Part shown: in pieces, positions 1-6,203 of the stretch | Numbering within the stretch: the first letter of the stretch is position 1 | Layout: every line of letters starts with the position of its first letter | Source: Chloroflexota bacterium | GTDB taxonomy: Bacteria > Chloroflexota > Anaerolineae > Anaerolineales > UBA4823 | Assembly (NCBI GenBank): GCA_017860725.1 | Contig: JAGDMX010000153.1 | Coordinates: 1-6,363, forward strand | DNA: 6,363 nucleotides | Direction: 5' to 3' | The notes under the pieces: model-generated | Database searches by the model: none | Told to the model about the DNA's origin: nothing | What the model saw: only the letters and a program-made list of their open reading frames with translations | Translations under genes and position numbers: made by a program

Positions 1-103
1 AAATGCAACAGATATGTATTACATGCCGGCTCTTTGATTCTCTCTACAGGCCGGCGGGTGGGAAGGGGATGTTACCACAATCTACATATCTATCACTGTT
101 GCC

Positions 104-223
104 TTGAACGCCCGGAACTTACTGACCCGGCTCGAAGTGGCGGAATGGGCGCATGGTCGCCCCATAACGGTTACCGTTTGGCCATTTTCTGTTTTTAATC
201 TTACCGATATAAAAACGATATAA
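104..223 (+). pseudogene. Possible gene relic (very weak)
   Basis: This frame reads LNARNLLTRLEVAEWAHGRP and continues to a TAA at 221-223. The frame is open from base 38, just after a TGA at 35-37. Third codon positions are GC-rich between 104 and about 165, as in the two real genes, and then drift to AT. There is no ATG and no ribosome binding site; only a TTG at 104 could start it. I recognise no family. It could be the decayed end of an older gene or chance. The predicted promoter of the protease gene lies just beyond its stop. Confidence 0.15.
166..178. promoter_or_regulatory. 13-bp dyad, operator-like
   Basis: AACGGT, one base, then ACCGTT gives a perfect 6-bp inverted repeat around a single central T. 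It lies about 60 bp upstream of the -35 box of the protease promoter and overlaps the first of three TTACCG-like boxes. Its form fits a site for a dimeric transcription factor, but no regulator is known and it could be chance. Confidence 0.3.
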
Positions 224-226
224 CCG
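171..226 (+). promoter_or_regulatory. Three spaced TTACCG/TAACCG boxes upstream of the promoter
   Basis: TTACCG occurs at 171-176 and 201-206, and TAACCG at 221-226. The steps are 30 and 20 bp, close to whole helical turns, so the boxes would lie on about the same DNA face. The last box ends 11 bases before the -35 hexamer, near position -48 from the predicted start point. An 11-bp direct repeat of CGATATA (205-211 and 216-222) lies within the set. This arrangement suits an activator or cooperative regulator, but the motif is short and the site is inferred. Confidence 0.3.
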
Positions 227-237
227 TCGTTTATGGA

Positions 238-265
238 TTGACTTCATCTTTTACATCCTTATAAT
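238..265 (+). promoter_or_regulatory. Sigma70-type promoter of the protease gene
   Basis: The -35 hexamer TTGACT (238-243) matches consensus at five of six bases. The -10 hexamer TATAAT (260-265) is perfect, and the spacer is 16 bp. Transcription should start near 272, giving a leader of about 40 nt before the ATG at 312. The surroundings are AT-rich, which supports the call. Confidence 0.75.
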
Positions 266-269
266 CTTA

Positions 270-279
270 TTATCGATAA
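270..279. promoter_or_regulatory. Palindrome TTATCGATAA at the predicted transcription start
   Basis: This is a perfect 10-bp palindrome placed 5 bp downstream of the -10 box, so it covers the expected +1. A protein bound there would block transcription, which would make it a repressor operator. AT-rich sequence makes short palindromes fairly common, so position is the main argument. Confidence 0.35.
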
Positions 280-301
280 ATCCAGAAACAAATCTAGAAT
301 T

Positions 302-306
302 GGAGG
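302..306 (+). promoter_or_regulatory. Ribosome binding site that decides the protease start
   Basis: GGAGG at 302-306 is the only strong Shine-Dalgarno sequence near this gene. It leaves 5 nt to the ATG at 312 but only 2 nt to the ATG at 309. The TTG at 300 overlaps it and so cannot use it. The start at 312 also gives a clean signal peptide that begins MKINNHFRR. Confidence 0.75.
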
Positions 307-311
307 ACATG

Positions 312-1154
312 ATGAAGATTAACAATCACTTTCGTAGGTCCGTACTGGTGGGCTTCATGGCGCTTGCTCTTCTGGTAAGCCAGTTTGGGCAAGCATTGGC
401 GATCACTTTTGGTCAGGTCGATGCCGCGAATCAATATTCGAACGTGGGCGCGATTATGATCTCCACGCCAGATGGCAATTTCGAGTTCTGCTCGGGAACC
501 CTGATCGGAGATAGAAAGTTCCTGACCGCCGGACACTGCACCTACTTCCTCAATAATTTCATAGCCGCTGGCTTTTTCGGCCTGAGTAATGTGAAAGTCA
601 GCTTCAACCCGATCGATGATGCCCAGCCGGCCAGCTTCTGGGACGTTGAAGCCCTGGTCACCCACCCGGACTTCATGATTACCACTGCCAATGCCTATGC
701 AGATATTGGCATGGTGATCCTTTCCCAAAACCCTGGCATCTCACCCGCGGACCTGGCCTCAGTGGGTTATCTGGACCAGCTTAAAGAAAATGGCGCACTT
801 GTGCAAGGGCAGAGTCAGGCGAGTTTTACGGTAGTGGGCTACGGCGCACATTTAAGCTGGCCGCCGCCGGAAGTAGCGCCTGGCCAGGGAGAACGATACT
901 TTACGGACGCCTTATACCAGTCCTTGACCTCTAAGTGGCTTCATTACAATCAGAATCCAGTCGTTGGCAAAGGCGGCATCTGTTTCGGTGACTCGGGCGG
1001 GCCAACTTTTTGGACAGACTCTGATGGGCGGCGCATTTTAGTCGGAGTGAACTCTTGGGTCGGGGCGGTTAACTGCAACGCGAATGGGTACAGCTACCGG
1101 GTAGATCTACCGGAGATAAGTAGTTTCATCCAGACCATCCTGAACCAATATTAA
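312..1154 (+). CDS. Secreted S1-family (chymotrypsin-fold) serine protease
   Basis: This gene encodes a 280-residue exported endopeptidase. Residues 1-30 form a Sec signal peptide: a basic n-region (HFRR), a hydrophobic core and a QALA cleavage site. The triad is intact: His75 in LTAGHC, Asp131 in ADIGMVIL and Ser228 in GDSGGP. The only four cysteines pair as expected for the fold: 60-76 (classical 42-58) and 224-255 (191-220). Cleavage after Ala30 would leave ITFG at the N-terminus, aligned with the IVGG of active trypsins, so there appears to be no separate propeptide. By alignment, the S1-pocket position 189 is Gly222 rather than Asp, and position 216 is Val250. Tryptic (Lys/Arg) specificity is therefore unlikely, and an elastase-like preference for small or hydrophobic residues is inferred. 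The length is normal for a single protease domain, with no anchor. It has its own promoter. The next gene lies 121 bp downstream on the same strand. The substrate is unknown. The ATG at 309 is an alternative start. Confidence 0.9.
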   Translation: MKINNHFRRSVLVGFMALALLVSQFGQALAITFGQVDAANQYSNVGAIMISTPDGNFEFCSGTLIGDRKFLTAGHCTYFLNNFIAAGFFGLSNVKVSFNPIDDAQPASFWDVEALVTHPDFMITTANAYADIGMVILSQNPGISPADLASVGYLDQLKENGALVQGQSQASFTVVGYGAHLSWPPPEVAPGQGERYFTDALYQSLTSKWLHYNQNPVVGKGGICFGDSGGPTFWTDSDGRRILVGVNSWVGAVNCNANGYSYRVDLPEISSFIQTILNQY

Positions 1155-1184
1155 CACTCATCGAACAAATACCCTGAGAGCGCA

Positions 1185-1237
1185 AAATTCCTCACCCCGA
1201 CCAGGGCAGTATGGGATAAAATGGTCGGAGGGAATTT
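1185..1237. terminator. Imperfect inverted repeat between the two genes
   Basis: An outer 7-bp stem pairs AAATTCC (1185-1191) with GGAATTT (1231-1237). An inner perfect 7-bp stem pairs CCGACCA (1197-1203) with TGGTCGG (1222-1228), around an 18-nt loop. It begins 30 bp after the protease stop, so it could end or protect that transcript. No run of T follows on the + strand, so a classical intrinsic terminator is not supported. It could equally be an operator or a leader structure for the next gene. Confidence 0.35.
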
Positions 1238-1248
1238 AGACGGATAAA

Positions 1249-1254
1249 TACAAT
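1249..1254 (+). promoter_or_regulatory. Possible -10 box for the kinase gene
   Basis: TACAAT matches the -10 consensus at five of six bases and lies 21 bp before the ATG at 1276. No -35 hexamer is visible at 16-18 bp upstream. A second candidate, TAAAAT (1217-1222), also lacks a -35 and sits inside the inverted repeat. If used, TACAAT would give a leader of only about 15 nt, in keeping with the absence of a Shine-Dalgarno sequence. Read-through from the protease promoter is the alternative. Confidence 0.2.
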
Positions 1255-1275
1255 CCAGAATATACGATTATTACG

Positions 1276-4200
1276 ATGGACGATTTGTGGGATCTATCAT
1301 TTGGTAAGCGGGTCAGGCAACAGCGCCAGTCGCTGGGCCTGACCCAGGCTGAGATGGCAAGGCGGGTAGCCTGTGCCACAATTACCTTGCGCAAAATCGA
1401 AGCCGAGTCACTGCGCCCGTCTGTGCAGATTGCTGAACGCCTGGCGGTTGCACTCAAACTCCCAGCTGAAAAACACGCTGCATTTATCCATGCAGCACGG
1501 ACAGCTTCGTTTGAAAGTCCGCCGGAGAGGGAAACACCCTCGCCAGCGCCATCGGCAGAAGAGATCGGTCAGGAAAACCTGACCGGTCGCTTTGCCCGCG
1601 GCTATCAACTTGGCGAACGCATCGGTTCGGGCAGTTTCGCGGCAGTTTACCGGGCAGTCCAACCCGGTGTGGAGCGTGATGTAGCAGTCAAGATTATTTT
1701 GCCGCAGTATGCCAACCAGCCCGACTTTATCCGCCGCTTTGAAGCAGAGGCGCAGCTCGTTGCCCGGTTGGAGCATCCCTATATCGTGCCGCTCTACGAT
1801 TACTGGCGGGAGCCCAACTTCGGGTACCTGGTCATGCGCTTGTTGCGGGGCGGCAGTCTTGAGAATCGGTTAACTAAAGGACCGCTGCCGCTCGAATATG
1901 TTCTGCAGGTGAGTGAGCAGGTTGGTAAAGCGCTCGGCGCTGCCCATCGCCAGGGAGTCGTGCACAGAGATCTTAAATCAGCCAATATCCTGCTGGATGA
2001 AGAAAAGAACGCCTACCTGGCTGACTTTGGCATTGCCAAGAATCTAATAGACACGAAACCCGAGCATCAAACCCAGTCCGGGCAGATGATCGGATCTCCG
2101 GCATATATTTCCCCTGAACAGATTCGCTCTGAACCGGTGCGTCCGGAGACAGATATCTATTCATTCGGCATCCTGCTGTTCGAGATGCTGACAGGCAATT
2201 TGCCCTACGCGGGAGCGACGCCTATCGACATGATTATGCAGCATCTCAAAGCCCCTCTGCCTTTCCTCAGCGAATATAATCCCGATCTGCCTCCAACCCT
2301 GGACCCGGTCATCCGTCGGGCGACCTCCAAGAATCCTGCCGATCGCCAGCGCGATATGATCACCTTACTGGCTGAGTTCCAGGTCGCGGCTGGATATGCA
2401 CAAACTCCCGGTCAGACGCATGGCGCTGCGATGATGATCGAGAGCGCCGCTCAGGAGATAGTTGAGTTGGAGAATCCTTATAAAGGCTTGCGACCGTTCA
2501 TGGAGGGTGATGCGCAGATGTTCTTCGGCAGGGAATCGCTGGTGCAGGAGTTGTTGCATAAAATGGGTGCGGAGGATGACCTGGCGCGCTTCCTCGCTGT
2601 GGTAGGACCCAGCGGCAGCGGGAAATCTTCGGCGGTTAAAGCAGGTTTGATCCCCGCTTTGCGCCGTGGTGGGCTGCCAGGCTCGGAGAAATGGTTCATC
2701 GTCGATATGGAGCCCGGCGCGCACCCACTTGAGGCGCTGGAAGCGGCTCTGTTGCGTGTGGCAGTCAATCCACCAGAGAGCCTGATCCACCAGTTCCAGG
2801 AAGATGAGCGCGGCTTGCTGCGGGCGGTCAACCGCTGCCTGCCGTCAGATCCCGCCTCTCAGCTCGTGCTGGTCATTGATCAGTTTGAAGAGCTCTACAC
2901 ACTTACCCAGGCCAGAGCCGAGAGAGAACAATTCCTCCAAAGCCTCATCATCGCTGCTCTGGATCCAGGCAGCCTTCTTCGCGTTGTCGTCAATATCCGG
3001 GCAGATATGATTGATCTCTTTTTACAGGATATTGACTTCGCGGAGCTTGTGAACGCGCGCAGCGTCTTTGTTCCTCCGCTCACTCCCGATGAGCTCGAAA
3101 TGGCGATCGTTGGCCCTGCCCGGCAGGCTGGATTGGTGCTTGAATCTGGTCTGGTAAATCGCCTGGTACGCGAGGTAGTTGGAGAGCCGGGCGCACTCCC
3201 CTTGCTCCAGTACGCCTTATCTGAGCTATTCGAGCGGAGGGAAGGCCGGCGGCTCACCCAAGCAGCTTACGAGGGCAGCGGCGGCGTGCTGAGCGCCTTA
3301 GGCAGGCGGGCAGAAGAAATCTATGCTCAACTCGATGAGCGAGGTCATGAGGCTGCTCGCCAGGTTTTCCTGCGCCTGGTGGCGCTCAGCGAAGGCAGTG
3401 CAATAGCACGCCGGCGTGTTCTGCTATCAGAATTCGAAAATCTATCCAACCTCACACGAGGCATCCAGCCGGAGATTCAAGGATCGAGTCCATCTGCGCA
3501 GCAGAATCCGGCTGTAAAGGCTGTCATCGATCGGTATGCACGCTACCAGTTGCTGACCTTCGATCGCGACCAGGCCACCCGGCGACCAGTCGTTGAGATT
3601 GCACACGAAGCGCTGCTGACTGAATGGAAGCGGCTGCACGACTGGTTGGAAGAAAGCCGGAGCGACCTGCGCTTGCAGCGCCAGCTCGCCCAGGCAGCCG
3701 CGGAATGGGAATTGGCTGCGCAGGATGAGAGCTTCCTGCTGCAAGGTTCCCGCCTGGCTCAGTTTGAAGGTTGGGCGGAGCAAACCAGCCTGGTGCTCAC
3801 ACTTTCAGAGGCTGACTTTTTAAGGCTATCAACCAAAAAGGCGGAAGAAAGCGCAGCAATAGAAGCTGCCCGTCTGCAGCGCGAGTTGGAAACAGCCCAA
3901 AAGCTGGCAGAGACGGAACGTCAGCGTGCGGAAGCACAGGCCAGCGCCAGGCGGCGATTGCAGAGAGGAGCGGCTGTCCTGGCGCTTTCCTTGTTGCTGG
4001 TAGCAATCCTGGCTGCTGCCGCGTTCTTCTTCGCAAAACAGTCCAACCAAAACGCGCGCTTGGCAAGGGCGCGCGAGTTGGCATCTGCATCACTGGCCTC
4101 TTTACAGTCTGACCCAGAGCGCAGCATCTTGCTGGCGTTGGAGGCGGTAAAGACTGAGCCGCTGTGGGAAGCTCAGAATGCCCTTCACCAGGGTTTATAT

Positions 4201-6156
4201 GCCTCTCACCTGCGCGATGCCATTGCAGCACACGAGGGAGGCATATATGGCATTGCCGTCAGCCAGGATGGGAACCGTCTGGCAACCGCCAGCCTGGATG
4301 GCACAATTAAGACCTGGAAAATTATGGAAGGTCGTATTGATAAATCGCCGCAGCTTACTCTGCCTAATCCCGTGGACTACAACCCTGCTATACTTGGCTC
4401 TGGTACTACCATGGCGTTCAGCCCGGATAACAGCAGGCTGGCAATCTTCGGTCCGCATTTTTCAGTTTTGATCCTGGATGCCAACACGGGAGGGACGTTG
4501 CAAACCCTTTCAGGGCATACCGCTGAGCTGGGCAGCCTGGCGTTTAATCCAACGGGAGATCGCCTGCTGACCTCCAGTGTAGACGGTACGGCACGGTTAT
4601 GGAATATATCCACCGGACAGAAGCTGGTCGCATTTCAAAAAGACCAGCATGAGGAGCTGGTTATAGCAGCTTTCAGCCCCAATGGAGAGCTCATTGCCAC
4701 GGGCGGCACCGATTCCGTAGTCAGGATCTGGGATCTCTCCGGCGCCTTGCTCGCAGAGTTGCCGATCGAAAACGGCAACATGGTGACAGCTCTTGCTTAC
4801 AGCGCTGATGGTAGCCAGTTGGCTGCCGGGACGCCTTTCAGCCACCCCATTTGGGACCTGTCAGGGCTGGCGGAGGGAAAGTCGCCCAGATTGGTGTTGA
4901 CAATTCCGGGCGAGCTCAACCCGGTCAACGGTCTATATTTCAACCCGGATGGAAGCCGGCTGGTCACCGCTAACTCGTCCGGCAAAACTAAGCTCTGGGA
5001 CACGGCTGCCGGACAGATGCTCCTGGAATTGCTTCCAAGCGAGGCAATGCTGAGCAGCACCCTCACCCCGGATGGAAACACCCTTTTCATTGGCTACGAA
5101 AACGGGCAGGTAAAAGCCTGGAACACCGCCACCCTCGGGAATGGCGAATGGCTCAGCCTCCCTTACCAGTATTCGGATGTTCATCCTAATGAATCACGCC
5201 TTCTCGCATGGAACTTATTTGACCGTGAGCATGGAATCTTTGATAAAACCTGGTGGGATATCCAGGGAGAAGTTCCACAAAAGATAAACGGCTACTCGAT
5301 CGAATTGGGCGGCCCTCCCTTAGGCGATACACAGGATGATGGTCTCACGCGCTGGGCAGTGCTGGATGAGAACGGGTTGGTGAAAATCTACGCAGCCGCC
5401 GACGGTCGCTTTTTACGATCTCTCTCTGCCGCAGACGGCGAAGCCAAAATTGGCGCGATAAGTTTGAGCTCAGATGGCAGCCGATTGTTCACAGCCAGTG
5501 AAGACGGATCGTTACGCATCTGGGATACTACCACGGGTTCTCCACTGACTGATTTCCAGGCAGGTGATCAGCAGCAGCTCGTTTTCTCCAGCCCGGATGG
5601 TTCTCTAGTCGTTACCCATGATCAGGGATCAAACCCGGACTCACAATCGATCATTCGTATATGGGATGCCTCAACGGGTAAAAAGGTCCACGAACTGGCG
5701 GGCCATGCGGGGCGCATTTTTGGCGGAACGTTTTCCTCAGATGGGAAGTTCCTGCTTACCAGCAGCGCCGATGGTACAGTAAAAATATGGGATGTTGCCA
5801 GCGCTAAGGAACTGAAGACTCTTTCTAACTTTAGTGGTTTGCCCTTCAGCTTAAGCCTCAGCCCGAACGGGAGTCTGTTAGCTGTCGAGCTGTCTAACCT
5901 GCACACCAGCCTGTATGATTTCGCCAGCGGTCAGGAACTGCTCGACCTCACTGGCTGGTGGGCAAGCTTCTCTCCTGACAGCCGGCACCTCACTTTGGGT
6001 TCGACCAATGAAGAAATGACCTATGGATACGACCTTGAGCTGGCTGATCTGGTCAGACTTGCGGAAAGCAGAGTTACGCGCGCCTTATCTGAGGCTGAAT
6101 GCCAAAAGTATTTGCATACACCCTCTTGCTCGTCGATACTGTCCAGCCCTCCCTGA
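1276..6156 (+). CDS. HTH / Ser-Thr kinase / nSTAND1 NTPase / TM / WD40 giant signalling protein
   Basis: This is a 1626-residue multidomain protein. Residues 9-75 are an XRE-type HTH (GLTQAEMARRV, then TLRKIEAESLRPS), followed by a Pro-rich linker. Residues 110-372 are a PknB-like kinase with all key residues: GSGSFAAVY loop (117-125), Lys139, Glu158, HRDLKSAN (230-237), DFG (250-252), SPE (279-281) and DIYSFG (293-298). It should be active. Residues 398-836 are an nSTAND1 NTPase: NPYKGLRPF entry, Walker A GPSGSGKSS (444-452), Walker B LVLVIDQFEEL (530-540), GEPGALPLLQYALSE (636-650) and IAHEALLTEW (775-784). Residues 846-898 are charged and coiled-coil-like; 899-919 are one transmembrane helix. 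Residues 986-1590 hold 14 WD40-like blades, and a short tail has Cys1609 and Cys1618. The likely role is a membrane-anchored sensor whose propellers control the NTPase and kinase, with the HTH contacting DNA or a partner. Ligand and targets are unknown. The ATG at 1276 is required for a complete HTH but has no Shine-Dalgarno site. No frameshift or truncation is seen. Confidence 0.93.
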   Translation: MDDLWDLSFGKRVRQQRQSLGLTQAEMARRVACATITLRKIEAESLRPSVQIAERLAVALKLPAEKHAAFIHAARTASFESPPERETPSPAPSAEEIGQENLTGRFARGYQLGERIGSGSFAAVYRAVQPGVERDVAVKIILPQYANQPDFIRRFEAEAQLVARLEHPYIVPLYDYWREPNFGYLVMRLLRGGSLENRLTKGPLPLEYVLQVSEQVGKALGAAHRQGVVHRDLKSANILLDEEKNAYLADFGIAKNLIDTKPEHQTQSGQMIGSPAYISPEQIRSEPVRPETDIYSFGILLFEMLTGNLPYAGATPIDMIMQHLKAPLPFLSEYNPDLPPTLDPVIRRATSKNPADRQRDMITLLAEFQVAAGYAQTPGQTHGAAMMIESAAQEIVELENPYKGLRPFMEGDAQMFFGRESLVQELLHKMGAEDDLARFLAVVGPSGSGKSSAVKAGLIPALRRGGLPGSEKWFIVDMEPGAHPLEALEAALLRVAVNPPESLIHQFQEDERGLLRAVNRCLPSDPASQLVLVIDQFEELYTLTQARAEREQFLQSLIIAALDPGSLLRVVVNIRADMIDLFLQDIDFAELVNARSVFVPPLTPDELEMAIVGPARQAGLVLESGLVNRLVREVVGEPGALPLLQYALSELFERREGRRLTQAAYEGSGGVLSALGRRAEEIYAQLDERGHEAARQVFLRLVALSEGSAIARRRVLLSEFENLSNLTRGIQPEIQGSSPSAQQNPAVKAVIDRYARYQLLTFDRDQATRRPVVEIAHEALLTEWKRLHDWLEESRSDLRLQRQLAQAAAEWELAAQDESFLLQGSRLAQFEGWAEQTSLVLTLSEADFLRLSTKKAEESAAIEAARLQRELETAQKLAETERQRAEAQASARRRLQRGAAVLALSLLLVAILAAAAFFFAKQSNQNARLARARELASASLASLQSDPERSILLALEAVKTEPLWEAQNALHQGLYASHLRDAIAAHEGGIYGIAVSQDGNRLATASLDGTIKTWKIMEGRIDKSPQLTLPNPVDYNPAILGSGTTMAFSPDNSRLAIFGPHFSVLILDANTGGTLQTLSGHTAELGSLAFNPTGDRLLTSSVDGTARLWNISTGQKLVAFQKDQHEELVIAAFSPNGELIATGGTDSVVRIWDLSGALLAELPIENGNMVTALAYSADGSQLAAGTPFSHPIWDLSGLAEGKSPRLVLTIPGELNPVNGLYFNPDGSRLVTANSSGKTKLWDTAAGQMLLELLPSEAMLSSTLTPDGNTLFIGYENGQVKAWNTATLGNGEWLSLPYQYSDVHPNESRLLAWNLFDREHGIFDKTWWDIQGEVPQKINGYSIELGGPPLGDTQDDGLTRWAVLDENGLVKIYAAADGRFLRSLSAADGEAKIGAISLSSDGSRLFTASEDGSLRIWDTTTGSPLTDFQAGDQQQLVFSSPDGSLVVTHDQGSNPDSQSIIRIWDASTGKKVHELAGHAGRIFGGTFSSDGKFLLTSSADGTVKIWDVASAKELKTLSNFSGLPFSLSLSPNGSLLAVELSNLHTSLYDFASGQELLDLTGWWASFSPDSRHLTLGSTNEEMTYGYDLELADLVRLAESRVTRALSEAECQKYLHTPSCSSILSSPP
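3970..4032 (+). other. Transmembrane helix separating STAND core from WD40 sensor
   Basis: Residues 899-919 of the giant protein form an uninterrupted hydrophobic stretch rich in Ala, Leu and Val and ending in FFFA. It is preceded by ARRRLQRG and followed by KQSNQNARLARAR, so both flanks are basic and the positive-inside rule is not decisive. With the kinase and NTPase expected in the cytoplasm, the simplest topology puts the WD40 part outside. The following segment ARELASASLASLQSDPERS resembles the linker that often joins such a helix to WD40 repeats. Confidence 0.8.
4231..6045 (+). repeat. Array of 14 WD40-like blades (protein-level repeat)
   Basis: I count 14 units of about 44 residues in residues 986-1590. 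The strand-c/d ends are TWK (1015), LILDAN, RLWN, RIWD, PIWD, KLWD, KAWN, WWD (1328), KIYA, RIWD, RIWD, KIWD, SLYD and YGYD. Blades 1, 3, 4, 6, 10 and 12 are the most typical, for example SSDGKFLLTSSADGTVKIWD. Blades 2, 8 and 14 are degenerate. Fourteen units suits two seven-bladed propellers in tandem, with blades 1-7 and 8-14. The repeats are diverged in DNA, so there is no sign of recent tandem duplication. WD40 propellers bind proteins or peptides; here they are the likely sensor of the STAND protein. Confidence 0.8.
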
Positions 6157-6169
6157 GCGATCTCCCTCC

Positions 6170-6203
6170 AAAAATCGAAATCTTCAATCTAAAATCTGCA
6201 ATC
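6170..6203. repeat. Short degenerate AAATC/CAATC repeat
   Basis: Five units of 6-7 bp lie head to tail: AAAAATC, GAAATC, TTCAATC, TAAAATC and TGCAATC. It sits between the convergent ends of the kinase gene and the - strand gene. From memory, such strings are frequent between genes in Chloroflexota-type genomes, but I cannot confirm copy number here. On the - strand it supplies the last codons and stop of the partial gene. Confidence 0.6.

Larger units (their letters stand above)
1..299. other. Upstream intergenic region with regulatory sequence
   Basis: No convincing gene is visible here. The right part, from about 165 to 299, is AT-rich and holds the promoter, palindrome and repeated boxes listed separately, all of which fit control of the protease gene that starts at 312. 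The left part is more GC-rich. It contains two GCCGGC palindromes (25-30 and 50-55) that could pair, but no T-run follows, so I do not call a terminator. One + frame is open from 38 to 223 and has protein-like codon use around 104-165, but it has no good start codon. Confidence 0.6.

Noticed and set aside
25..55. Two GCCGGC palindromes that could form a hairpin with a 19-nt loop.
   Set aside because: Only 6 bp pair and no T-run follows on either side, so a terminator is not supported.
1..198. Frame open from the left edge to a TAA at 196-198.
   Set aside because: The translation is rich in Cys and His, with mixed AT/GC third positions and no recognisable motif. It looks like chance rather than the end of an upstream gene.
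294..728. 144-residue reading frame on the - strand.
   Set aside because: It lies fully across the protease gene, whose catalytic motifs, signal peptide, RBS and promoter are clear. It is an antisense shadow.
1408..1776. 122-residue - strand frame opposite the HTH and kinase N-lobe.
   Set aside because: No motif and no RBS; the + strand here has conserved kinase residues.
4231..6045. Possible DNA tandem repeats or a CRISPR-like array in the WD40 region.
   Set aside because: The periodicity is only at protein level; units differ strongly in DNA and there are no identical repeats with spacers.
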